Of a stretch of DNA of 64,000 nucleotides, positions 45,891 through 55,995 are shown in pieces. How positions within the stretch are numbered: the stretch's first letter is position 1; each line of letters opens with the position of its first letter. The stretch spans positions 7,156,314-7,220,313 of the forward strand of contig NC_091172.1 in the NCBI RefSeq assembly GCF_040958095.1. Reading direction: 5' to 3'. Origin of the DNA: Procambarus clarkii (Eukaryota; Arthropoda; Malacostraca; Decapoda; Cambaridae). The notes beneath the pieces were generated by a model. The model did not search any database. It was not told where the DNA came from and saw only the letters and a list, made by a program, of their open reading frames with translations. The position numbers and the translations under genes were made by a program.

Positions 45891-46330
45891 GACAGTACCA
45901 AAACACTTCACCAACACAGCAAATTAATACATGTAAATGCATACAAAAGAACACTGTCGCTCTGAAAGTCAACAATCAATTAGTTTACGTTAATCCACTT
46001 CTCTGTCACTCCAACAGTTAACAAGCAATTAGTTGCATTAATTATGCTGTCACACAGACAGTCAACAATCAATGATAATCACCACTTCATTAATCATAAT
46101 AATTATACAATACTACTTATCGCTTATCACACAGATGAAATAATAACAAGATGTCATTTCGACAAAACAACACAACACGATTATCACACAATACTAATAT
46201 AATATTAATATAATTACACCACATTACGTGTGTGTCACCAAGACGACCGCAGTAATTAATCTCTCAACACTTCCTGTAACACATTTTAAGCAATCCTATC
46301 TCGACTGTGTTATATAATATTGTTCACACA
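45891..46330. other. AT-rich intronic sequence
   Basis: Degenerate repetition of AGTCAACAATCAATTAGTT words (45975-46075) and AT-rich sequence. No gene is recognised. Confidence 0.5.
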
Positions 46331-46337
46331 CACACGT

Positions 46338-46625
46338 TGGGCGCTGGTAGCTGAATGAACAGCACACTGGGCACGTAATCCTGTGGATCGGGGTTCGATT
46401 CCCGGCGCCGGCAGAGACAAATAGGCAGAGTTTTTTTCACCCTGATGCCCCTGTTACCTATCAGTAAATAGCCACCTGGGAGTTAAACAGCTGTTACAGG
46501 GCTGCTTCCTGGGTGTGTGTGTGTGGAAAAAAAATTACTTAATAGTTAGCAACAGTTGACCGATTGACAGTTGATAGGCAGGCCGAAAGAGCAGAGCTCA
46601 ACCCCGGCAAGCACAACTAGGTGAA
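46338..46625 (+). mobile_element. Complete tRNA-derived SINE with LINE-type 3' tail
   Basis: The tRNA-like head (46339-46411) has complementary ends GGCGCTGG and CCGGCGCC, an A-box-like TAGCTGAATG and a canonical box B GGTTCGATTCC (46392-46402). The body has CAGTAAATAGCCACCTGG and GGCTGCTTCCTGGGTGTG. The last part (about 46540-46625: TTGACAGTTGATAGGCAGGC, then GCACAACTAGGTGAATA) matches the 3' terminus of the LINE family that fills the palindrome arms (compare 13475-13545). The SINE probably borrows that LINE's machinery by tail recognition. It lacks the acceptor processing of a real tRNA gene. Confidence 0.8.
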
Positions 46626-47175
46626 TATACGTCGTTAGTCACTCACTAGTAATTCGACAAATTAGAGATGTGTCACTTCTCAATACGTTTGACAGGTTAA
46701 CACTTCCACAATCTCATTTGATCCCAAGGCACAGAAAGCTCGTTGCGAGATATTCTCTGATCGATACAAAGATTGGGTGATTACTGTTCACCAAAATTAA
46801 TATGTACACAACACTTTAAATAACCCGGGTCTTGTACTCACATTCAATCACACCAGTCACGCTCATTCTCTGCTGTCGCTGATGATTCAGGTGGCAGGTA
46901 GACTGTAGATTTTTAGCGAGGAAACCCAACAATGTATCCTTTAATGTTGGATAAAGTTCCACCTCAAGCTTTCCGAAAGACATGAAAAATCCGTGAGTTC
47001 GGTGTTGAACTATGCGAGCTGGTCAATCACTGTGACACGACCACCAATGGCTCTAGCGTAAATTACTACCCTCGCTCAATAGTCTTTTAGAATGATGTAC
47101 AATAAACCCCACTTCTTGACACATGATGTAGCGTGCCCCATACAAGCCCCACACTTCCCGTTTTCTGTGTCATGC
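46626..47175. other. Intronic sequence, no recognised feature
   Basis: No exon, RNA gene or repeat is recognised. GC content is moderate and no long frame occurs. Confidence 0.45.
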
Positions 47176-48005
47176 GGTTCAAATCAAAATCAAATCAAAT
47201 GTTTATTTAGGTAAGGTACATACATACAAGAGATTGTACAAAGAGTGATGGATTAATAGATAGGGCTAGTACACACAATGCCTAAAGCCACTATTATGCA
47301 AAGCGTTTCAGGCATGAAAAACTTAAATGACTAAAGCTTAATACTAATTGAGCATAAAGAATAAAATGAGTATAGAACAAAATAAAAAAAGAGATAAAAA
47401 GGAGGAACATGGCTGAAAAAGCAGTACAAATACAATTCGGTCGACAAACAGCGTCATTTAAAAATACAGACATTGGTTGACAATAGAGGGGTAAGGTAGG
47501 TTACAGGGAATTTATTAGGTATTGCTTCGTTTTTATCTTAAACTGGTTGAGAGAGGTACAGTCTTTAACATGGTTGGGAAGGTCATTCCACATTCTGGGT
47601 CCCTTGATTTGTAGATCATTTCTAGTTTGATTAAGTCGTACTCTTGGGATATCAAAACTGTATTTGTTTCTGGTGTGGTGCTCATGGGTTCTGTTACAAC
47701 CTTCTATGAAGCTTTTGAGGTCAGGATTGGCATTACAGTTCAGCGTTTTATATATGTATAATACACATGAGAGAATGTGCAGTGACTTAATATCTAACAT
47801 ATTCAGAGATTTGAGTAGGGGTACCGAGTGATGTCTGGGGCCAGAGTTGGATATTGTCCTAATAGCAGCTTTGGGTTGAGTAATTGGAGGACGTAGATGA
47901 TTTTGGGTAGTAGAACCCCAAGCACAAATACCATAGTTGAGATATGGATAGATAAGGGAGTAATAGAGATTCACCAGGGCAGAGCGATGTACATAATATC
48001 TTATG
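47176..48005 (-). mobile_element. LINE RT C-terminus and 3'-UTR, minus strand
   Basis: The minus-strand frame (48064-47501) contains LYYSLIYPYLNYGICAWGST, KSLNMLDIKSLHILSCVLYI, GPRMWNDLPNHVKDCTSLNQ and FKIKTKQYLINSL, the conserved C-terminal region after the RT palm of several non-LTR families. Its 3'-UTR (to 47176) carries the GGTAAGGTACATACATACAA module seen at 9205-9369 and 50610-50745. It is 5' truncated near 48005 and is a different family from the (AC)n-tailed LINEs. Confidence 0.82.
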
Positions 48006-48234
48006 AACACATGCATGAACAAAACACACACACACCTCGGGCGAGAGAGGTACTCCTCACCCACCTCTCATCCCCTCCATAGCGAAACAACACTGGTTTG
48101 CTAGCCCCAAAAGCTTTTCACACTTCTGGGATATTTCACACTTGATTGTCCCTGAAGATGCTTCACTGGTGGATGGACAATCACTTCCTCTCACACTCAC
48201 ACGTTGACAATGAGTCTTACCACTTTGAATTACC
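48006..48234. other. Intronic sequence, no recognised feature
   Basis: A short (AC)n run near 48020 and C-rich sequence. No gene is supported. Confidence 0.45.
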
Positions 48235-48490
48235 TACGGGCGCACGTGGTCTACCGTCTTGTTCTCCTTATCGGTTTAGCCCAACCACTTGGGGTGGACG
48301 GTAGAACGACGGTCTCGCTTCATGCAGGTCGGTGTTCAATCCCCGACCGTCTAAGTGGTTGGGGGCCACCATTCCTTCCCCCGTCCCATCCCAAATTCTT
48401 ATCCTGACCACTTGCAAGTGTTATATAGTCGTAATGGCTTGGTACTTTCCCTTCCCTTCCTTATCGGTTTACTCAACAATTTCCTCTGAA
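48235..48490 (+). mobile_element. tRNA-derived SINE, second family
   Basis: The head is near 48283-48350, with GGTGTTCAATCCCCGACC as a diverged box B region. The body has CCCATCCCAAATTCTTATCC and GTTATATAGTCGTAATGGCT. The same body organisation occurs in reverse at 6556-6700. Confidence 0.55.
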
Positions 48491-49189
48491 ATTGCATCAT
48501 TTAGTGATTTCACATTACTACACCTTGCGTACGACACGCGTGCTCTGGCTGGTCCTTTAACCCTCGTTGCGTCGTGATTCCCGTATCTTTCTGATGTAAA
48601 TACATTACAGGTGTCTCTTGACACCTGTAATGCCCCAGTGATTCGGATCTGGTGTATTACTGGTGTTAGAGTAAACTGATACTCTAGGACTTCGGACAAA
48701 AAGACTGGTCTTTGAGCTCGTAAGATAGTCATCTTCCCCTTAAGTGGCCCTTTCCCGAATGACGATACTTGTTACCTCATGGACCCTCCAAAATGTTGTG
48801 ACGTCATCACCTGTTGACCAATCAGAGGCTCTAGGCCTTCCTGCCTTTCCTGTGACCTCCTATGAGTGGTAGCGGCATCTTGTGATGTCATGCCTAGTTT
48901 CACCACGTCCAGATAGAGTGGGACACTGTTTCCGAGGGGAAAAGGAGGGTTTGTGGTCACCAAACAAACCGTTATTGTCAGGGGAGGACTTTCTCTTACA
49001 CCCCCCCCCTCCCCCCACCACCACACTCTGTAGCACGATTTTCTCCATATGGGTCCTTCAGGCTTGACCTGTTGGTTATTGCGACTCATTGCACCAGATG
49101 GCCAGATCACAACTGATGACCCCTTTTGACTCTTCTCGTAGAGATGAGTCCAATGACATCCAACTTAATACAGTGGACATCAGCTAACG
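48491..49189. other. Possible decayed retroelement or LTR-like sequence
   Basis: No gene is recognised. A perfect hairpin lies at 48604-48631 (ATTACAGGTGTC, TCTT, GACACCTGTAAT). A CRE word TGACGTCA (48799-48806) lies 12 bp before a CCAAT word (48818-48822). That layout is common in promoters and LTR U3 regions, but no matching LTR end was found. Confidence 0.35.
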
Positions 49190-50039
49190 AAGTTTGATCT
49201 TGCAAGCATTAATACAAGCAATAAATTTGAGCTATGAGAGTGTCAACTCTCACACTAGATTACTGACGAAGAGCAAAGAACATACAACAATTGACAAGGA
49301 AATTTGTGAGAAGCTTAGTGACAGTTTCCATCATGTGTTTACAACTGAGCCGAAACGGCTACCAGCGCTAGGAGGGGCGGGAACCCTAAACTAGAGACTG
49401 ACAAATATTGAGATAACAGCAGAAGAAACAACGAGACAACTAGCATCGTTAGATGAAAACAAAGATAAAGGACCTGATAATAGTTCACCAAGGGTGTTAA
49501 AAATTGTTGCAAATGCCCCTCGGTATACATCTAGATTTGTTCTTTAATGAATAAATTGAAAAAGGAGTTTTACCTAACCGTTGGAAGATGGCGAACGTCG
49601 TACTAATATATAAAAAAGGAGATAGGGAGGAGGCACTAAACTACAGACCAGTATCACTGACAAGCATCTACAGCAAGGCTCTCGATAGAATAACAACACT
49701 GGTTAAGTTAAACACATAGAGAGGATCATGTATGTAAACACATAGAGAGGATCATGTATGTAAACACATAGAGAGGATCATGTATGTAAACACATAGAGA
49801 GGATCATGTATGTAAACAAGCACCCACATATCTTCAGGGAAGGGAAATCATGTTTATCTACCCAACTGGGTTTCTATGACAGAAACAAAATAAGACATGA
49901 CAGTGAAGGTTCTGCCAGTTGCGTATTTTTGAACTGCCTAAAAGCCTTGGACACAGCTCCACGTAAGAGACTACTACATAAGCTTGAGAAGCAGCCTGAG
50001 AGACAGGCGGGAATACGTCGAAGAGCACTGACAAGGTTT

Positions 50040-50105
50040 TTCTTTTTTACCTGTGGATGATTCCGAGGATCACCGTCCCCCGCGGACCAGTCTCTGACAG
50101 ACAAG
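50040..50105 (+). mobile_element. Short repeat insertion in LINE RT
   Basis: GTGGATGATTCCGAGGATCA, then CCGTCCCCCGCGGACCAGTC, interrupts the RT between the KALDTAPRKRLL and IYVNDL regions. A related piece (GAGATGATTTCGGGGCTTTA) lies near 56570-56590, suggesting an unnamed dispersed repeat. Confidence 0.45.
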
Positions 50106-50609
50106 AGTCAGGGAGTGTAGATGTGGGGCGAGAAGTGACAATTAAAGTACCTCACATCCGTGCTGTGACCCATATTACTTTTCCATTTATGTTAATGACC
50201 TAACCACAGTAGTGGAATCCTGTATGACTATGTTTGCAGATGATTCAAAGTTAAACAGAAGACTCGAGACAGATGAGGTCTTTAAGGTACACCAAGTTGA
50301 CTTAGACAAGCTGCAGAATTTGTCCGAAGAAATTGCTATTAGAGTTCAACACAAGCAAGTATAAGGTGGTGGAAATGGGAGCAGTTACACAACGAAGGAA
50401 AACTTGCTCTCTGTAACAACTAGAGAAAAGACCTGGAAGTTGATAATACCAACCCTAACTCTGGAGGCATATATGAAGAGGATAACGTCAGCAGCATACT
50501 CCTCACTAGCAAAGGTTAGAACGTCTTTCAGGAAACCAAATAAGGAGACATTTAGATCTCTGTACACCACCTACGTGAGCCCAGTCATGTAGTATGCTGC
50601 CCCGTCACA

Positions 50610-50730
50610 GAACCCTGAGAAACGCTGTGCATATTAATGGTTTTAAGCATATTATATACTAGCTCTATCTAGAAATCCAACATTCTGCTTGTAATTCTTT
50701 TTGTATGTATGTACGTTTACCTGAATAAAC

Positions 50731-50762
<32 letters not shown>

Positions 50763-50790
50763 GTAGTAGTAGTAGTAGTAGTAGTAGAGA
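50610..50790 (+). mobile_element. LINE 3'-UTR insertion with (TTA)n and (TAG)n tail
   Basis: ACTAGCTCTATCTAGAAATC, then TTTGTATGTATGTACGTTTA and CCTGAATAAACTATTATTATT, ending in a microsatellite of TTA then TAG units (50729-50787). It interrupts the older LINE between YAAPSQ and the KFATELVP region. The AATAAA lies just before the tail. Confidence 0.7.
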
Positions 50791-51254
50791 AAACTTAAAA
50801 CGTTTCAGAAATTTGCAACGGAGCTCGTCCCGAAATTGTAGTGAATGGAATGTGAAGAAACACTGAAAGATTTAGACCTGACTTCATTGGGGAAAAGGAG
50901 AGCAGGATGATACATGATATAGTCATATAAAATACGAATGATTAATTAATGGATTAATGACAATGTAGAAAAATGGAGATATTCAAAATTTTAATACCAA
51001 TAGAACAAGAGGGCATAGATGGAAGTTTGAGACATGGAGATAGGAAGTTTTAATTTAGGGTGATAGTAGTGGGAAAATGGAATGGACTTAAGTACCAGGT
51101 TTTAGATGCGAACTCAATTCATAGTTTCAAAATAATATATGATAGAGGACTAAAGCAAGAGTCATTGCATGTCACAGGTGTCACAGCAGCCAAACGGGGT
51201 CCAAGTGCTAGAGCTCATTCCTGTAGGCACAAATACGTGAGTATAAATAGCTAA

Positions 51255-51500
51255 GCGTAGCACTGTGGAGAAATGCCCGACAGACCACTGGAACATTATC
51301 TAACACAGTGCACAGTTACAAACCCATTAAGATTTCAACTTAGATTCAACAGAGCAGAAGAAGTTGTTAAACACATATGGTAAAATCTTACTGAAGCGAC
51401 CATACGAGTCATAAATACTCATACTCCGCCCAAGTAAAACAGAAACAAGCAACACTTAGTGGGCCAGCCAGAGGCTTAGGGCCCACGCAGCAATATCCCT
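51255..51500 (+). mobile_element. Retroelement C-terminal zinc-knuckle-like remnant
   Basis: The frame near 51268-51380 reads HCGEMPDRPLEHYLTQC, then RFNRAEEVVKHIW and a stop. A Cys-His-Cys pattern of the form CGE...EHYL..C is typical of the extreme C-terminus of some non-LTR elements. It continues after a stop with ATIRVINTHTPPK. It is a short remnant. Confidence 0.55.
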
Positions 51501-51570
51501 GCAAAAAAGAAAGGTAAGCGTATTTACACACATTTTCTCACTCCCACACAATTATCATCTACACATAATT

Positions 51571-51683
51571 ACATTTATTTTCCTTCTCTCCCTCTCTCCC
51601 TTCCTTTCTCCCTTCCTCTCTCCTTCCTCTTCCTTCCTCTTCCTTCCTCTTCCCTTCCTCTCTCACCCTTGGTGTTCAAGCAG
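51571..51683 (+). promoter_or_regulatory. Polypyrimidine tract and tandem acceptor of exon B
   Basis: About 95 bases of CTTCCT or CTCCCT repeats run to TCTCACCCTTGGTGTTCAAGCAG. The end AAGCAG is a NAGNAG tandem acceptor. Using the second AG (51683) joins SYIK to AIDVF exactly as in the channel family. Using the first would add one Gln. Confidence 0.75.
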
Positions 51684-51839
51684 GCCATCGACGTGTTCAT
51701 GTCGTCGTGCACAGTGTTCGTGTTCTTCTCCCTCATGGAGTACGCCCTGGTCAACGTGGTCCTGGGTGACGTTCCTGAGGACCCCACCACCGCGCGCACC
51801 ATGCGGCCCCGGACCCTCCTCCAGGTCACCGGCCAGCAG
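51684..51839 (+). CDS. Cys-loop chloride channel, exon B (M3 and start of intracellular loop)
   Basis: 52 codons. AIDVFMSSCTVFVFFSLMEY is M3, and ALVNVVLGDVPEDPTTARTM begins the M3-M4 loop. It joins exon A in phase 0 to give SYIK-AIDVF, a junction conserved across the family. The presumed donor is CAG followed by GTGAGA at 51840. An alternative donor at 51825 (CCAG then GTCACC) is weaker. The last 39 bases (CGGCCCCGGACCCTCCTCCA, then GGTCACCGGCCAGCAG) are the first unit of the following minisatellite. The residues RPRTLLQVTGQQ may therefore be repeat-derived and not part of the ancestral protein. The remaining loop and M4 are not found before 64000. Confidence 0.9.
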
Positions 51840-52086
51840 GTGAGACCCCGGAACCTCCTCCAAGTCACCGGCCAGCAGGTGAGGGCCCCGGACCCTCCTC
51901 CAGGTCAATGGCCAGCACGTGAGGCCTCAGATCCGACTCCAGGTCACCGGCCAGCAGGTGAGGCCCCCGGACCCTCCTCCAGGTCACCAGGTGAGGCCCC
52001 GCAACTTCCTCCAGATCTCCAGGTGAGGACCCAGACCCTCCACCACTAGGTCACTAGGTGATTCCTCGAGTACTAGGGTCGACTCC
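51840..52086 (+). repeat. Donor-site minisatellite after exon B
   Basis: Six to seven units of 32-40 bp each begin GTGAGG and contain CCCCGGACCCTCCTCCAGGT (starts at 51840, 51879, 51919, 51958, 51991, 52023 and a decayed 52058). Most junctions recreate an AG followed by GTGAG, a good 5' splice site. Starts at 51879 and 52023 keep the phase of 51840. The frame stays open to 52049. The array is truncated by FB2. Confidence 0.9.
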
Positions 52087-54219
52087 TTAGCGGGAACTAA
52101 TTTTTTTTTTTTTGGGGGGGGGGTCAGTTCCAGCTAAGGCGTCAGGGGTTCCAGGTAAAATGTTCCAAGTTACCGCTGTGGCCCACACGCTTGAGTCCAA
52201 TTTTTTCAGAACATTATTCCTCACTTTGTCATACTTGTTCATGACAAAAATGAGTTCAGAGTTCATATGATCATAAAACATTGTTAAAGATATTGTTATA
52301 GAGGAAATTCTCATAAAAGTTTTGTTAAAGTAAAATAGACATCTAAGCAGTAAGTGTTTGTCTTATAACCTTTTACTGCTGTTTCATAAATAAAAGACCT
52401 AAATTATTCAGAGACCAGTTAAAGACCTAAATTATTAAGAGACCAGTTGAAGACTGAAGTTAGTCAGACACCAGTTGAAGACCGAAATATTTTCAGAGTC
52501 CAGTTTAAGACCAAAATAATTTCAGAGACCAGTTGAAGACCGAAATTCCTCAAAGGCCATTTTAAGACCGAAATATGACAGACTATTTTCAGGCCGATTT
52601 TCATCAGAGTCCAGTTATAGACCGAAATTAGTCAGAGTCTGTTTTAAGACCAAATGTCGTCAGAGACCAGTTTGAGGCCAAAATTGACAAAGACCAGTTA
52701 TAGACCAAAGTTCGTCAGAGACCATTTTAAGACCCCAAAAAATATTTCAGTTGAGGACCGAAATTGTTCAAAGACCAGCTTAAGACCAAAATTTGACAGA
52801 GACCAGTTAAAGACCGAATTTCTTCAGAAGCTATTTGAAGACCGAATTTCTTCAGAGTCCAGTAAAAGATTGGCATTGTTCAAAGACCAAATAAGACCGA
52901 AATTGAACAGACACCAGTTAAAGACCGAAATTATTCAGAGACCTGTTGAAGACCGAAATAATTTCAGAAACCATTTTAAGACCAAAAATATGTGTTCATT
53001 TAACACCAAAATAATTTCAGAGACCATTTATTTGTAGACCAAAATATTGTCAGAGACCATTTTAGGACCGAAATTGAACAAATTTGACAGAATCCAGTTT
53101 GAGACCAAAATTAGTCAGAGACCAGTTTGAGCCCAAAAATATTTAGAGTCCAGTTAAAGACCGAAATTAATCAGAGTCCAATTTGACACTGAAACTTTAA
53201 GAGAGTCCAGTTTAAGAACAAAATGTGACAACCCAGTTTAAGACCAAATTTGTCAGAAACTGCATTTATAAGTGGATTTTAGCTACTAATAACCCAATTT
53301 TAGCCCCAATTTAAATCCCCTTATATTCCGTACTCAGTAAATACAATAATTTAGTTACCGAGCTCCAGCTCCGGTCCCCCACCTTAACTCCCTCTCTTAT
53401 CTTGGTTAATACCTAATAAATTTTCCTGAAATTTAAAGCAGTTATACTTATAACCAAATAAGTATACACTAAGATCAAAGAGGTTTGGTTAAAGGGTAAA
53501 AAATAGGAACAAAAATATTAAACATAATAATTATAACTTATGAACAACTTGGTGAACTTTATATAAAAAAAGGTACAAAGTGCTTAAACTGACATCTCTG
53601 ACATATATCCCTTTAAATGATAAAACACTCTATTTTAGCAATTAACCCTTGAAACAAACAACTACCTATATCTGCAGGCGATGAGTCACAATAACGTGGC
53701 TGAAGTATGTTGACCAGACTACCTATATCTATAACAAAAACCTTTGAAATGCTTAAACCATCCACATATTTACCAAATAACACTTGAGATGCATAAATGA
53801 TCGTTTGAAAAATTAACCCCTTGAAACGTATAAACCCCTGTATAACTATTTCCCTGAAATAAATAAACATCCCATCTTTAATAAATAAACCTTGAAATGC
53901 ATAAATGACCATTTGAGAAATTAACTCCTTTAAACGAACAGATGCCTATATATAACGATTCCCCTGAAATGCATAAACACTCCATCCTAAGTGGATGCAT
54001 AAGCCCCCAATTTGAGAACTTAGTTAATTGGTGGAAAAATACGAAACTTAACATAAGTTATTGAATAAATGGACTCTAAACTTGGGGCTTAAACATAAGA
54101 GAGAAGATGAATTGAGAAGATTTAGTTTGATAAATGTTTCAAGAAAGTATGTAAAGACTAGATGTCGTAAATGGACTTCCTATAAATTAATTAAAAAGTA
54201 TGAGAGAATATAAGCTAAG

Positions 54220-54840
54220 TAAAGGTACGGTGGAGGAGGTTAGGTAGGTGAGGATAGAGAAGTTATGTTACGTTATGTAAGTTTAGTTAGTAAGTTATAT
54301 TGTGAAAAGTTACATTAGGATTGATTACTACAGGTAAATTAGGATAGTAAAGTTTTTTAGGTATTCTAAGTTATGTAAGTCAGGTTGGGTAAGTTAGCTC
54401 AGATAGGGAGGAATAGGTAAGTTGGACTAGGTAAGTTAGGTTAGGTTATGTTAAGTTAGGTAATGCCAGTTTCGGTAAGTTATGTTATGTAAGTTTAGTT
54501 AAGTTAGGTTAGGTTATGTAAGTTAAGTTTAGTTAAGTTAGGTTAGGTTTTGTAAGTTAATTTAAGTTATGTAAGTTAAGTTAGGTTATGTAAGTTAAGT
54601 TAGGTTATGGAAGTTAAGTTAGGTTAGGTAAGTTATGTTAAGTTAGGATAGGGTAGGTTATGTAAGTTATGTTATATTCAATCAGGTAGGAGAGGTTAGG
54701 TAAGTTACATTAGGATAGGTTAGCTCAGGCAAGTATGGTTAGGTATGTATGGGCAAGTTGGGTTGGGTAGATAAGTTATGATAAGTTACTTTAGGGTAGG
54801 CTAGTACAGGTAAGTTAGGTTAGGTAGGGTTATGCAGTGA
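54220..54840. repeat. Degenerate GTTAGGTAAGTTA repeat inside FB2
   Basis: Roughly 600 bp of imperfect TAAGTTAGGTTAGGTTATG words. It resembles the arthropod telomere word TTAGG but is interrupted throughout. Confidence 0.75.
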
Positions 54841-55199
54841 TGTTCAGAGAACAATTTTAAGGTAAAGTGCCTAAGAAAATATATTTAACAGAATAATTAT
54901 TAACAGTAGTGTAAGTTTGATATGAAAAACTGAACTAGTTACATAAAAAGTGATGTTTTGTAACAAATTAAATGATATTAACGAGTTTAACTCTAAATGT
55001 CTTAGTGAAGCTGTCTTAGTGAAAGCTGGTACTACATAAAAGGCAGTTATTTTACTTATTTATACATGACGAATAAGTTTATTAGTACTTAAAGTTGTAC
55101 ATGTTTGGTTTGATATTTTACTTAAAGTTGATTGTGAATACATAATGACATGTTTTAATTTTCATATGTCTTGAAATCGTATCTTTGACTACTTATTTA

Positions 55200-55735
55200 T
55201 TGAATGAAGAACAATGTTACATTTGAGAGTGTTATTTAATGCCTGAAGAGTATTCTTGATGTTTAAGAGATTATTTTTGATGATATAGGGATAACATTAA
55301 TGTCCGAGATTATATTTGATATTTCTGAGAATATCTTTTATGGGTCTGAGAATAGCTTTAAAAGTCTTAGAGGATAAATTTTGATGTCTTAGAGAATAAC
55401 TTTGATGAATGAAGATGTCTTAGAAAGTTTCTTTGATGAACGAAGGTGATTTAGAAAATAACATTGATAACTGAGATTAACTTTTTATGGCTCTGAGAAT
55501 AACTTTTAATGACTGAAAATAACTTTCAATGACTCTGAGAATAACTTTTGAGAACATGAGTAGTATTTTGACGTCTTTGATGTCTTTGAGTGTGTCATTG
55601 ATGTCTTTTAATATGTTATTGACATCTTTTAGTGTGTTATTGACGTCTTTGAGTGTGTTATTGATGTCTTGAAGAGTAACTTTGGAGTCTCGAAGAGTGT
55701 CTTTGACTATTCTTCATACTCTAAGAAATATAATG
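55200..55735. repeat. Degenerate repeat in FB2 centre
   Basis: Words such as GAGAATAACTTTGATG and GTGTGTTATTGATGTCTTTG repeat with poor fidelity. Non-coding. Confidence 0.6.
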
Positions 55736-55739
55736 TTAG

Positions 55740-55995
55740 TTAAGAAAGTGTTGAACGAAGCTATACATGATGATTTTTAGTTGAGAGAGGTGTTATTTTA
55801 GTTAAGAATGACAAGAAAACATGATGAACGTGACTAATTTTTTAGTTGATTGACGAATACTTTTAGTTAAGAAACGACAAGAAAAGAGGATGAATGCGAC
55901 TATTTTAGTTGACTGATGAATAATTAAGCTAAGAAATGTTGAAAAGATGATGAACGTGACTATTTTTTAGTTGATTGACAAGTAATTTTAGTTAA
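55740..55995. repeat. Tandem repeat of about 65 bp in FB2
   Basis: Four diverged units carry TTAGTTAAGAAACGACAAGA, GATGATGAACGTGACTATTT and TTAGTTGATTGACGAATA. Confidence 0.75.

Larger units (their letters stand above)
49190..51254 (+). mobile_element. Old LINE copy, RT region, with nested insertions
   Basis: The order of RT blocks is intact but heavily broken: TIDKEICEKLSDSFHHVF near 49290; WKMANVVLIYKKGDREEALN near 49580-49640; a local tandem duplication (GAGGATCATGTATGTAAACA, four times, 49724-49815); FREGKSCLSTQLGFYDRN and NCLKALDTAPRKRLLHKLEK near 49930; FADDSKLNRR near 50235; LAKVRTSFRKPNKETFRSLY near 50505; and the 3' end (KWNGLKYQVLDANSIHSFK) to 51254. Insertions lie at about 50040-50105 and 50610-50790. 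It is non-functional. Confidence 0.82.

Noticed and set aside
46339..46411. A functional tRNA gene
   Set aside because: It has a box B and partly paired ends, but the sequence continues into a SINE body and LINE-type tail, and the arms do not form a full cloverleaf I can support.
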